Positions 53,657-61,973 of a stretch of DNA of 64,000 nucleotides are shown one piece after another; position 1 is the stretch's first letter; the number at the start of each line of letters is the position of its first letter. The translations under genes were made by a program, and so were the position numbers. The stretch comes from Myxococcales bacterium (GTDB lineage Bacteria; Myxococcota_A; Bradymonadia; Bradymonadales; Bradymonadaceae), in NCBI GenBank assembly GCA_007120035.1, contig SKON01000013.1, positions 1-64,000 of the forward strand, in the 5' to 3' direction. Below the pieces are notes generated by a model. The model saw only the letters and a program-made list of their open reading frames with translations, ran no database searches and was not told the DNA's origin.

Positions 53657-55003
53657 CTATCGTTGCCCTTCCCATCGAAGCCGAGGATACGTTTGGGTGG
53701 CACCGTTATGATACCAGATCGTGTCAAGATCCCAGTCCCCGAACTGCGAAGGGTTTCGAAACTCTTCCTCACTCAGGGGTATCCCTATGTGGGTGTCTCC
53801 CGGGTTTCTGGTGCTGTTAAAGAACGACCCATTCACCTGCCCAGTCACCGCCCCTTCCTCCGGGTTCAGCGGCCCCCCTAACAGCCCACCGGAGAGATTC
53901 GCTGCTCCGTCGGCGTCTCTGACCTCCCCATAGGCAAAGGAGTCTTCGATCACACCGTCCTCACCATGCCCACCGACGAGCCCGCCATGAATGTCGCTGC
54001 CTTCGACCGTTCCGTCGGCGTAGGAGTTGATGATGGTTCCCTCGTTTCCTCCCACCAGTCCCCCCACTGCCACCGCGCTCGTCAGAAGGTCAGCTCTGGA
54101 GAAAGACTCGCTGATCTTTCCCTCGCGCACATTCAGACCTACCAGCCCCCCGTATAGAAACGCTTCGCCGACGGAACCACTGGAGTTGATCACACCGAAC
54201 GAGGAAGATCCACGGATCTCCGCGCGGTTCATTCCCACAAGCCCACCGATACCGACGGACCGTCCCTGCATGGTGATCTCCGCCGAGGAGTCGACGATGA
54301 GCGCCGTGTTCGTCCACGACAGTGATAAGCCGACAAGACCTCCGGCAATCGCCACCCGGTTCACTTCGCTGTCCCCCCAAACCGAGGGCGTCGGGCCTCC
54401 GTTAACGTCCACGTTAGAGCTGCGGACGTGGGAGTCACGAATGACCCCCTCGTTCCATCCAACCAAGGCTCCTGCGACGTTTTCAGCTTTCACCGCGGCG
54501 TTCTCGACGATCACATTAGTCACCCTCCCACCCGATCCGAGAGTCCCAGCAAGCGCCCCCACGCGGGTCCCACCACTGATCTCAGGGTCCCAAAGACCCA
54601 GAGCATCGATCCGTCCAGTGACGTTCCCGAAAAGCCCCGCCGCCTCCGTGGTATCCACTCGAAGATTCGAGATCCTGAGTCCATCGCCATCGAAGTCCCC
54701 GGAAAAGGGTGTCTCTTCATCACCGATGGGCTCCCAGAGGTCGGTCAGCGTGATGTTGGCTCCCAGCCCGAAGTCCAGGGCCCAATGCTCTCGAGTCGCG
54801 GCCAGGCGGCGAAGGTCCTCCTCGGAACAGATCACATAGGGAGCCCGCGCCGTGCCTTCCCCACCGCTGTACGCCTCAGCGTCGGACTCGCAGGGATAGG
54901 CTCGACTGCCATCCACGAACTCCGCCGGGTCCCCGATACACCCCATCAGTGCGAGCGCTGACACCACCATGAACCCACCGACAATCGTCTTCCATGTACT
55001 CAT
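53657..55003 (-). CDS. GLUG-type repeat surface lipoprotein
   Basis: A 448-residue protein with lipoprotein signal VVSALALMGC and then CIGDPAEFVDG, the same post-lipobox motif as the split lipoprotein downstream. About eight repeats of GGLVG-type turns follow (AGGLVGLSLS, GGLVGMNRAEI, YGGLVGLNVREG, VGGLVGGNEGTI, HGGLVGGHGED), which are GLUG motifs typical of adhesin-like, IgA-peptidase-related surface proteins. The end has WDLDTIWYHNG and YPRLRWE, a common close of such proteins. A likely adhesin or matrix protein. ATG 55003 places the signal peptide at the N-terminus. It lies 89 bases downstream of the ECF sigma gene, possibly in its operon. Confidence 0.85.
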   Translation of the reverse strand: MSTWKTIVGGFMVVSALALMGCIGDPAEFVDGSRAYPCESDAEAYSGGEGTARAPYVICSEEDLRRLAATREHWALDFGLGANITLTDLWEPIGDEETPFSGDFDGDGLRISNLRVDTTEAAGLFGNVTGRIDALGLWDPEISGGTRVGALAGTLGSGGRVTNVIVENAAVKAENVAGALVGWNEGVIRDSHVRSSNVDVNGGPTPSVWGDSEVNRVAIAGGLVGLSLSWTNTALIVDSSAEITMQGRSVGIGGLVGMNRAEIRGSSSFGVINSSGSVGEAFLYGGLVGLNVREGKISESFSRADLLTSAVAVGGLVGGNEGTIINSYADGTVEGSDIHGGLVGGHGEDGVIEDSFAYGEVRDADGAANLSGGLLGGPLNPEEGAVTGQVNGSFFNSTRNPGDTHIGIPLSEEEFRNPSQFGDWDLDTIWYHNGATQTYPRLRWEGQR

Positions 55004-55092
55004 CGCCACGTGACTCCCGAAACGTCCGCGTTGCTCGAACCCCACCTACGATAGAGCGGATCGACCCGGCTTTCCACCTCAACCCCGCCCGG

Positions 55093-55701
55093 CTACTCCA
55101 CGTCAGTGATGCTCTCGCTCCGCCCCAGATAGGGTTCCAAGGACGCCTGCAAGAAGAGCCGCGCCCGGTGCAGCCTCGTCTTCACCGCTCCCTCGCTCAG
55201 CTCCAGGACCTCACCGATCTCTTTCAGGCTCAGTCCCTCCAGCTCCCGCAGCAGAAAGACGGTCTGGTACTTGGGATCGAGCTCGTCGATAGCCGCGACG
55301 ATCTGCTCCCGAAGCTCCTGGTTCTCGGCTGCCACATCGGCCTGCACTCGCCAGGAAGTAGGCACCGCGAACGCCCCCTCCTCGGGCTCCGGCGCTTCCG
55401 GTGAGAACCCGGTCTCTCGCCGGCGCTGCTCCTTTCGAATCCGCATCAGGGCCGCGTTCACCACTACCCGGTAGATCCAGGTGCCGAGGCGAGCGTCACC
55501 GGCGAAGGTGTGGAGCTTTCGGTAGACGTTCAGGAAGGCGTCCTGCACCACGTCCTGGGCGGCGGCGTCGTTCTTCACCAACCCCCAGGCCAGGCGATAG
55601 GCCTTGTCCTGATGGCGGACCACGATCTCCTCAAAGGCCTCGTAGTCGTCCTCGAGGGCCCGGGAAATGAGCTCCCCCTCGCTGACCTCCTCAAGACCCA
55701 T
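55093..55701 (-). CDS. ECF-family RNA polymerase sigma factor
   Basis: A 202-residue sigma factor of the extracytoplasmic-function class. Region 2 has DDYEAFEEIVVRHQDKAYRLA, AQDVVQDAFLNVYRKL and WIYRVVVNAALMRIR. A linker rich in Glu/Pro (about 98-118) leads to region 4, with ELDPKYQTVFLLRELEGLS and the helix-turn-helix LKEIGEVLELSEGAVKTRLH. No anti-sigma gene is adjacent. The ATG at 55701 overlaps the end of the preceding gluzincin gene by 11 bases, with GGAGG upstream. Regulon unknown; the GLUG lipoprotein downstream may be a target. Confidence 0.94.
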   Translation of the reverse strand: MGLEEVSEGELISRALEDDYEAFEEIVVRHQDKAYRLAWGLVKNDAAAQDVVQDAFLNVYRKLHTFAGDARLGTWIYRVVVNAALMRIRKEQRRRETGFSPEAPEPEEGAFAVPTSWRVQADVAAENQELREQIVAAIDELDPKYQTVFLLRELEGLSLKEIGEVLELSEGAVKTRLHRARLFLQASLEPYLGRSESITDVE

Positions 55702-58441
55702 CACCGCCTGCCTCCATTTGGCGAAACTCGTCGGCCCACTGCGCCTGGCCGAGCTCGTCCATCGCCCGGGCGGCCTCCTGCAGGATCACCTCCCGACGCC
55801 CTGGCGACGCCAGGGAGGCCCGCAAGAAGGCTCTCCGGGCGGCCCCGGCCTCCCGGGCCTTCACTGCACCACGAGCCAACGCCAGATGGGCCTCGGCGTC
55901 CATCGCCGCGATCTCCGTCCACCGCCGGGCGGCGCCCACAGCTCGATCGTAGTCACCGACCTCTTCATAGGCGACCGCCATCCTCCGGGCCAACCCCGGA
56001 TCATGGGGGCGGCGCTCAAAGTACTCCCGTCGAGCCCATCGGACAAACCTCTCCTCCCCGGCCGCCTCGGCCGCCGACATCAGGGTCGACCAGGCCTCGG
56101 GGTCGACCTCGGCCAACATCGCCCCCGAGAGAGCATGCACAAAGGCTTGCTCCGTCTCCTGAGCCAACGTCGACAGGCGCACCATGTCGAGCCGCAGGTC
56201 CAGGCCCTCCACGCCCAGCCCCAACGCTCGCCATCCCAACTCCAGGCCCTCCTGGACCTCCTCCAGTAGCCGATGCAGGTGAACCAGGACCACCAACACC
56301 GCAGGCTCCTCCTCGCCACGGCGCAGGGCGTTCTCCATCTGCAGCCTGGCCTGCTCTCGGTTCCCCTGAAGAACCGCGACGAGCGCCCGATAGGCCGCCG
56401 CCTCCCCACGGGAGCCGTGCTCCACGTCCTCCCCCTGTGCCATCCGCTGCACCCGGGGCCAGTCGATCCACACCTGGGTCAAGAGTCCGGCGTAGCGATC
56501 TTCGAGCCACCCTCGAAACTCCGCCTCGAGCCGGGAAAAGTCGGTCCCCAGAGCCACCTCAAAGACCTCTCCCGTCTCCCGGTGGTCCCCGTAGGCCTCC
56601 AAGATCTCCACGATCGCGTCAAACCCCCGGGTCTCCTCCAGGAAGATCATCACCAGGAGTGACACTTGATAGGCAAGGATCACGTCCAGACCCCTGCCCG
56701 TCATGAACACCTCGTCGAGCTCCCCGATGGACCACAGCCGGTCATGGGCGATCAGCCGAGCGATGTCCACGTCGTGGAACCTCGTCCACGACGGATCCCG
56801 CCGATAGGTCTCGTACTCGGCCAGCCCCTCCGTAAACCACGCCGGCACCCGATAGTCCGAGAGCGCCAGGTGGAAGGAGTGGGCCAGCTCGTGCCACACC
56901 ACAAGCGACCAGTTGAAGTCCCCCTCGGCGGGGTTCCTGGTCAGGATCACCGGCCCGAAGCAGATCCCGTGAGGATCCACGTTCGGCAGCCCCACGCTCC
57001 GTACGGCGAAGCTCTCCCGCTCGGCGTAGACCTCCATCGTCAACGCCGGCAGCACGATCCCGTACCGCTCCTCGAAGTCCTCCAGGGCCTCGCCGACCAG
57101 GGGCTCTGAGAGCTCTCGGATCAGATCGAAGTGATCCACGTGGGCCCTCAGCCGAAACCCCTCGACCTCCATGGTCAGATAATCTCGCAGACCCCGATCG
57201 TAGAACTCGAGCATGTTGTAGACCCGCACGTGGTACGGATCCACTCCGAAGGCGTCCTCCAGGTACCCCAGCCCTCGAGACTCCTCTCCCACCCGGGTCA
57301 AGGCGATGCCGATCCCCGTCAACGACGGAGCGTGCTCACCGTCCCTCTCCAGGGCCTCTTCAAAGAACCGGATCGCCGCTGAGTTTCGCCGATTGAACGC
57401 CGCCGCCTCCCCGGTCCGGCTCAAGAGGTCTGGCCGGCCCGCCCGTCGCTCGTCGAACCGCTCCCGGGTGGCTTGAAACTCCCCATCGCGCCCCAGAAGA
57501 AAGGTCGCCGCTGCCCGCAATGAGAGCCCCTCCGTGTCCAGGGGGGCCCGCTCCAGAAGGTCGTCGGCCTGTCTCATCCCCTCCTCCCATCGCCCCTGGG
57601 CGATCAGGAGCTCCGCCCGGGTAGCCTTGGCCACGGGATCGCCGGGGTAGGCACCCAGAGCCTGATCCACGAGTTCCATGGACCGGGCAAACCGGCCGCT
57701 CCGATAGAACTCGATCCGTGCCATCCCCGCCAATGCCTCCGGGTGATCCCCGTGCCGCTCCAAGACCTTCTCGAAGGCCCCTTCGGCCTCGGCGGTGTTG
57801 TAGTGGCTCCACATCAACTCCCCGAACCGCAGGTTCGCCTCCAGGTGGTCCTCATCGTCCCGCAGAACCGCTCGATAGGCCCGGTTGGCGTCCCGAGGGC
57901 GACCGGCCGCGGCCATAGACCGCCCCAACCACACCAGCTCTTCGGCGTCGGTGATCAACCCGTCGTTGAACCGCCGCGCCGGGGCCTCCAGGATCCCTCG
58001 TCCCTCGTCCTCCTCGCCATCGTCGATCAGAAACGAGCCCAGCCAGAACCGGGTCTCCACCTCCTGGGGCGCCTCAGCCAAGAGCTCCCGCAGCTCCGCC
58101 ACCGCTTCGTCTCGCTCTCCCCGAAACCACCGCAACACCGCTCGATCTCGACGGGCCCTGCGGACCACCTCTGGCCGCCCGCCGGCGTCGACGGCGGCCA
58201 CCAAGAACCGGGCCGCGTCGTCATCCTCGCCACGCAGAAAGGCAAACCGCGCCCGCATTCGCACCGAGTCAGCGTCGTCCCGATCCAGAGCCTGCCGGGA
58301 CGCCTCGGACCACCGCCCGGCGTCCCAGAGCTCCGAGGCGCTCTCCTGAGCGCTCAGCCCCCCTGCGCACAACGAAAACACCACCGCAGAGATCGACGCC
58401 ACCAGGGCCGGGCCTGCTCTCCTGGGCGCACGTAGGGTCAC
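55691..58441 (-). CDS. Exported TPR protein with HExxH gluzincin (peptidase MA-like) domain
   Basis: A 916-residue protein with a signal peptide (VVFSLCAGGLSAQ). Residues about 30-430 are TPR-like repeats (PEALAGMARIEFYRSGRF). The middle holds a peptidase domain with WHELAHSFH (His517, Glu518, His521) and WFTEGLAEYE (Glu538), the His-Glu-His...Glu set of peptidase MA/gluzincins. More TPR-like helices follow to the C-terminus (about 650-916). The start is GTG 58441, two bases after the stop of the upstream lipoprotein gene. It ends inside the ECF sigma gene. A second, membrane-bound protein with the same domain pair lies two genes upstream. Confidence 0.85.
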   Translation of the reverse strand: MTLRAPRRAGPALVASISAVVFSLCAGGLSAQESASELWDAGRWSEASRQALDRDDADSVRMRARFAFLRGEDDDAARFLVAAVDAGGRPEVVRRARRDRAVLRWFRGERDEAVAELRELLAEAPQEVETRFWLGSFLIDDGEEDEGRGILEAPARRFNDGLITDAEELVWLGRSMAAAGRPRDANRAYRAVLRDDEDHLEANLRFGELMWSHYNTAEAEGAFEKVLERHGDHPEALAGMARIEFYRSGRFARSMELVDQALGAYPGDPVAKATRAELLIAQGRWEEGMRQADDLLERAPLDTEGLSLRAAATFLLGRDGEFQATRERFDERRAGRPDLLSRTGEAAAFNRRNSAAIRFFEEALERDGEHAPSLTGIGIALTRVGEESRGLGYLEDAFGVDPYHVRVYNMLEFYDRGLRDYLTMEVEGFRLRAHVDHFDLIRELSEPLVGEALEDFEERYGIVLPALTMEVYAERESFAVRSVGLPNVDPHGICFGPVILTRNPAEGDFNWSLVVWHELAHSFHLALSDYRVPAWFTEGLAEYETYRRDPSWTRFHDVDIARLIAHDRLWSIGELDEVFMTGRGLDVILAYQVSLLVMIFLEETRGFDAIVEILEAYGDHRETGEVFEVALGTDFSRLEAEFRGWLEDRYAGLLTQVWIDWPRVQRMAQGEDVEHGSRGEAAAYRALVAVLQGNREQARLQMENALRRGEEEPAVLVVLVHLHRLLEEVQEGLELGWRALGLGVEGLDLRLDMVRLSTLAQETEQAFVHALSGAMLAEVDPEAWSTLMSAAEAAGEERFVRWARREYFERRPHDPGLARRMAVAYEEVGDYDRAVGAARRWTEIAAMDAEAHLALARGAVKAREAGAARRAFLRASLASPGRREVILQEAARAMDELGQAQWADEFRQMEAGGDGS

Positions 58442-58443
58442 GA

Positions 58444-58971
58444 TTACATCCCGCCGATGATCCGCCAGCGATCCCCTTCCCGAGCCAGTTCCATTCGGTT
58501 GACGTCCCGACCGGCGTCCAGCTCTTCTACGTCGCCGACCCGGAATCGAAAGGAGTACTCAAACTCGAAGTCGATATGAGCCTGGTTGCCGTCGACCTGC
58601 AGGTCCTTGACCAACACCCGATACCGGATCTCCTCGGCGTGTTGAGCCATCAGCTCGAAGACGCTCTCCAGGTCCGACCGGGTCCAGTCGTCCGCCGTGG
58701 TCTGGGTCGTCCCGGCGTTGTCGTAGTATTCGTCGGACACCAGCCGCGTCAGGGTCCCAAAGTCCTTGCTCACCAGCGCCTGACGGTACTGGTAGAGGAC
58801 GTTGAGCACCTCTCGGGCCTCCGTGGTGTCCACGATCTCGGCCTCGGCGTCGATCCGGAAGTCCCGGTCGTCGGGGTAGAGATCGTCGGATCTCAGGTGA
58901 CCTGACCCACAGGCCGTCAACATCAACCCCACCATCACCAACAACCCCAACGCGCTCATCCTGATCGGCAT
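58444..58971 (-). CDS. Small lipoprotein, NTF2/SnoaL-like
   Basis: A 175-residue protein with lipoprotein signal LGLLVMVGLMLTAC (Cys about residue 21). After an acidic stretch, the helix VLNVLYQYRQALVSKDFGTLTRLVSDEYYD, strand IDFEFEYSFRFRV and closing GDRWRIIGGM give the helix-then-beta-sheet pattern of NTF2/SnoaL-like folds; the catalytic role is unknown. AAGGAG lies 7 bases upstream of ATG 58971. It lies between the two gluzincin-TPR genes and probably acts in the same envelope pathway. Confidence 0.82.
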   Translation of the reverse strand: MPIRMSALGLLVMVGLMLTACGSGHLRSDDLYPDDRDFRIDAEAEIVDTTEAREVLNVLYQYRQALVSKDFGTLTRLVSDEYYDNAGTTQTTADDWTRSDLESVFELMAQHAEEIRYRVLVKDLQVDGNQAHIDFEFEYSFRFRVGDVEELDAGRDVNRMELAREGDRWRIIGGM

Positions 58972-59040
58972 GCTTTGCTCCTTCACGTGTCGTCGCCGTC
59001 CCAAGCCTACGGGAGTGACAAACCGGGCCTCGTCGAGTTC

Positions 59041-61350
59041 CTATTCCTCGCCATCTTCCAGGGACTCGGACCAGTCCAGACGCTTCAACCACAACCGGGC
59101 GGCCTCACGGTATCTCGTGATCTCCGAGAGGGCCAGATCTTCAAAGATCTCTCGGGCCAGCGTCGGCTCGCCCGCCTCGTAGTAGCTGTGACCTAGCATT
59201 AGCCACGCCTCGGCGTCCAGAACTTCGACCCCCATGGCGCCGGCGGCGTCCTCCAGATGCTCCCGGGCCTCCTCGTAGTGCCTCCCGGCCCACAGCCGGC
59301 GCCCCAGAAGATAGGCCGCTTCCGAACGATGGGGCTCCTCCCGTCGCCATCGGGTCAACAGATACATCGCCCGAACCCCGTCCACCCCGTCCACCAGGAG
59401 CTCCCGGGCGGCCCCTCCCCCGTCATCGCCGACCAATCGGCTCTTCATCACCAGATTGCGCTCCTGAGCGACGGGCACCCCCAGCCCCAACGCCTCCTGG
59501 TAGACCCGGCGCGCCTCGACCTCCGATCCCGCCTGCCAGTGGAGATCCCCGGCGAGCTCCAGGAATTGGGCTCGCTGGACCAGAGAGATCCCCTCAGGGG
59601 GCTCCAGAGCGATCGAGAGGGCTTCCTCTCCCCGCTCCATGCGCCGCAGCAGCCGTCCGTACTCCAACCTCACCGCGACGTCCTGAGGGTCGTCAGCGAG
59701 CACGTGCTCATAAGCCGACGCCGCCCGGCTCAAGAGCCCGGCCCGGGAAGCTCGCCGCGCCGTCAGGCGCCGCTCCGCCAGGGCCCTGGCGCAGACCTTC
59801 CCGAAGATGCTCGGCCGATCAAACCGGAACCGGGCTACCTCCTCCTGGCGCTCCGTCAGCTCGATCCGGTCCAAAAACTCCTCCCACTCCGCGATCAGCT
59901 CCTCCACGGGTCGCCCGTAGGCCCCATGAAAGTCGCCGTCTCCGTAGGCCACCTGAAAGGTGTCCATCCCCCAATGATCCACGAGATACCGCACGAAGGA
60001 GCCCATCGCCGTGTACGCCGGCCCCGACGCCTCCGTCCAGAACCCTCCCACCCCGAGGATCGTTCGCAGGTCGGGACCGATCCCCAGCCGCCGCATCGCC
60101 GCCGACGCCTCATGGGGGGTGAAGTCCTCCGCCGACCACTCCGCCGCCGAGGCGATCCCCTCCACGAGCCCCATATTTACCCCCACCAACCCCTGCATAC
60201 TCAACTTAAGCGGCCCTCGCCCAAAGGGCGCCGTGAACAGGTGAGCCAGCTCGTGGGCCAGCATCCGATCTCCCGTTCCGCTCCACAGAATATGCATCTC
60301 TCCCAGCCAGATCTTAGCCACCATCGTGTCCCGGCCCCCCATCAGCCGCCCTTTGGCGTCCCGGTTGGGGTACACGAAGCTCTTCAGCTTCTCCCCTCTC
60401 TCCGCCACCGGATCGGTGCCGAAGAACTCTCGCATCTGGTGGTATCGAAACTCGTGATCCTCGATCAGGCCCTCCAGATTCCCCCCGTACCCCATGGCCT
60501 CCGGGTAGTAGATCACGAAGTGCTCCGTCTCCACCTCCCCGCCCAGCTGGGCCTGCACGTAGCCCCGATCGATGTACAGCCCCGCCTCTTGTCGGTGAGC
60601 GAAGCTGACCACCAGCAGGATCGCCGCTCCCACCGTCAGCGCCACCTGCCACCCGAAGTGCTGCCCCCGACGGATCCGGAAGGTCGCCTCCAACCCGGCC
60701 ACGATCACCACCACCGCCAGGGCGTGAATCCCCCGGAGCACCACCAGGCTCATAGGCACTCCCAGTGCCTCGTCGTAGATCGACCCCCCGAAATACCCCA
60801 TCCACATGTGGTGGCCCACGATCGACGGCCCCAGCGCAAGATGCCCGAGGAGCACCGCCGTATCCAAGAGGGGGATCGCCAGGGCCAACACCCAGATCCG
60901 CCGAGGCTTCCCGGCCAGCGCCGTCGCCGCCACCCACCCACAGGCCTGACCCACCAACACGGCGAAGAGCGGGATCAGCCCCCAGAACAGAAACCCCGCC
61001 ACCCAATCGCAGTTGGGCACCCGAAACCCGTTCAGGCTCAACACCAACAGGGGCCCCACCAGTAGGGAGAGGTGGATCAGCGCCAGGCGCCCGAAGTCCC
61101 CCGAAGGACCCCGGTTCCGCTCCTCGGAGAGGGGCGCCTCCACGGCCCCGGAGGTCACGGCGAAGACGGTCAAGACCAGCGCCAGAACGCCCCCGACCAC
61201 CCCGAAGATCGCCGCCGATTCGTACCCCAAAAGGTTCAAGAGCGGCACGAAGGAGAGCGCCACAGCTACGGCGATCACCAGCCCGTGGGCCGCGATCACC
61301 GCCCGCGGGTACTTCTCATTGGGCAGTCGGCTGATGAGTCGGGTCCACAT
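59041..61350 (-). CDS. Polytopic membrane protein with HExxH gluzincin domain and TPR tail
   Basis: A 769-residue protein. The first 265 residues hold about seven membrane helices (AAHGLVIAVAVALSFVPLL, LALIHLSLLVGPLLVLSL and others). Then comes a soluble peptidase-like domain with LAHELAHLF (His366, Glu367, His370) and NMGLVEGIASAAEW (Glu397). The C-terminal 250 residues are TPR-like repeats. The metal ligands are complete, so it may be an active zinc protease. The start at ATG 61350 overlaps the DUF192 gene by 35 bases. Membrane anchor, protease domain and TPR tail in one chain is an unusual layout. Confidence 0.82.
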   Translation of the reverse strand: MWTRLISRLPNEKYPRAVIAAHGLVIAVAVALSFVPLLNLLGYESAAIFGVVGGVLALVLTVFAVTSGAVEAPLSEERNRGPSGDFGRLALIHLSLLVGPLLVLSLNGFRVPNCDWVAGFLFWGLIPLFAVLVGQACGWVAATALAGKPRRIWVLALAIPLLDTAVLLGHLALGPSIVGHHMWMGYFGGSIYDEALGVPMSLVVLRGIHALAVVVIVAGLEATFRIRRGQHFGWQVALTVGAAILLVVSFAHRQEAGLYIDRGYVQAQLGGEVETEHFVIYYPEAMGYGGNLEGLIEDHEFRYHQMREFFGTDPVAERGEKLKSFVYPNRDAKGRLMGGRDTMVAKIWLGEMHILWSGTGDRMLAHELAHLFTAPFGRGPLKLSMQGLVGVNMGLVEGIASAAEWSAEDFTPHEASAAMRRLGIGPDLRTILGVGGFWTEASGPAYTAMGSFVRYLVDHWGMDTFQVAYGDGDFHGAYGRPVEELIAEWEEFLDRIELTERQEEVARFRFDRPSIFGKVCARALAERRLTARRASRAGLLSRAASAYEHVLADDPQDVAVRLEYGRLLRRMERGEEALSIALEPPEGISLVQRAQFLELAGDLHWQAGSEVEARRVYQEALGLGVPVAQERNLVMKSRLVGDDGGGAARELLVDGVDGVRAMYLLTRWRREEPHRSEAAYLLGRRLWAGRHYEEAREHLEDAAGAMGVEVLDAEAWLMLGHSYYEAGEPTLAREIFEDLALSEITRYREAARLWLKRLDWSESLEDGEE

Positions 61351-61963
61351 CAAAGAGCTTCATCCTCGATCCGGCTTGAATCCCGACCTCCCCGGCCAGG
61401 CCTCCATTGATCTCCAGGACGTACCGCGACAACCCATCGACGCTTCGTGGGGTCTCCGTCAGCGGCTCGGCCCTCTCCACGATCCCCACCACGACGCCTT
61501 CGCCGTCGATAAAGATCATGTCCAGCTCGATCAGGGTGTTTCGCATCCAGAAGCTCAGCTCCCGATCGCTGGGGTAGATAAAGAGCATACCCCAGTCATC
61601 GCGCATTTCCTCCCGATACATCAACCCCCGCCTCTGCTCCTGGCGGCTGACGGCCAGCTCCAGATAGAAGCTCGCCAGCTCCTCCCCGTCAGGGGAGTTG
61701 AAGGTGGCTCGAGGCGTCGACTCCGTCACTTCTCCTGTGATCGCTGGCGGCACGGCGCACTCTCCCTCGATACAGCGAAGATACCGATCACAGTGGTGAT
61801 CCCTGTGACACTCCGGAGCGCTCTCGGACTCGCCGCCGGACCCACCGGCCCCGGCGGTCCGCTCCGGCGTGGTGACCGGCCCGCCCCGATCACAACCGAT
61901 GATCACAGAACAAGCCATAATCAGGAGGAGCGTCCCTGTCGCGCCGACCATCCCTGGATTCAC
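61316..61963 (-). CDS. DUF192-domain lipoprotein with Cys-rich segment
   Basis: About 215 residues, with lipoprotein signal LLLIMACSVIIGC. A short Cys-rich segment (ECHRDHHCDRYLRCIEGEC) is followed by a DUF192 domain: RRGLMYREEMRDDWGMLFIY, the LSFWMRNTLIELDMIFID core and YVLEINGGLAGEVGIQAG. DUF192 proteins are small, exported and of unknown function. The start is uncertain: GTG 61963 has GAGG upstream, with GTG 61969 and ATG 61951 as alternatives. It is second in the operon, after the HEAT-repeat gene. Confidence 0.82.
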   Translation of the reverse strand: MNPGMVGATGTLLLIMACSVIIGCDRGGPVTTPERTAGAGGSGGESESAPECHRDHHCDRYLRCIEGECAVPPAITGEVTESTPRATFNSPDGEELASFYLELAVSRQEQRRGLMYREEMRDDWGMLFIYPSDRELSFWMRNTLIELDMIFIDGEGVVVGIVERAEPLTETPRSVDGLSRYVLEINGGLAGEVGIQAGSRMKLFDVDPTHQPTAQ

Positions 61964-61973
61964 GCACACCTCA

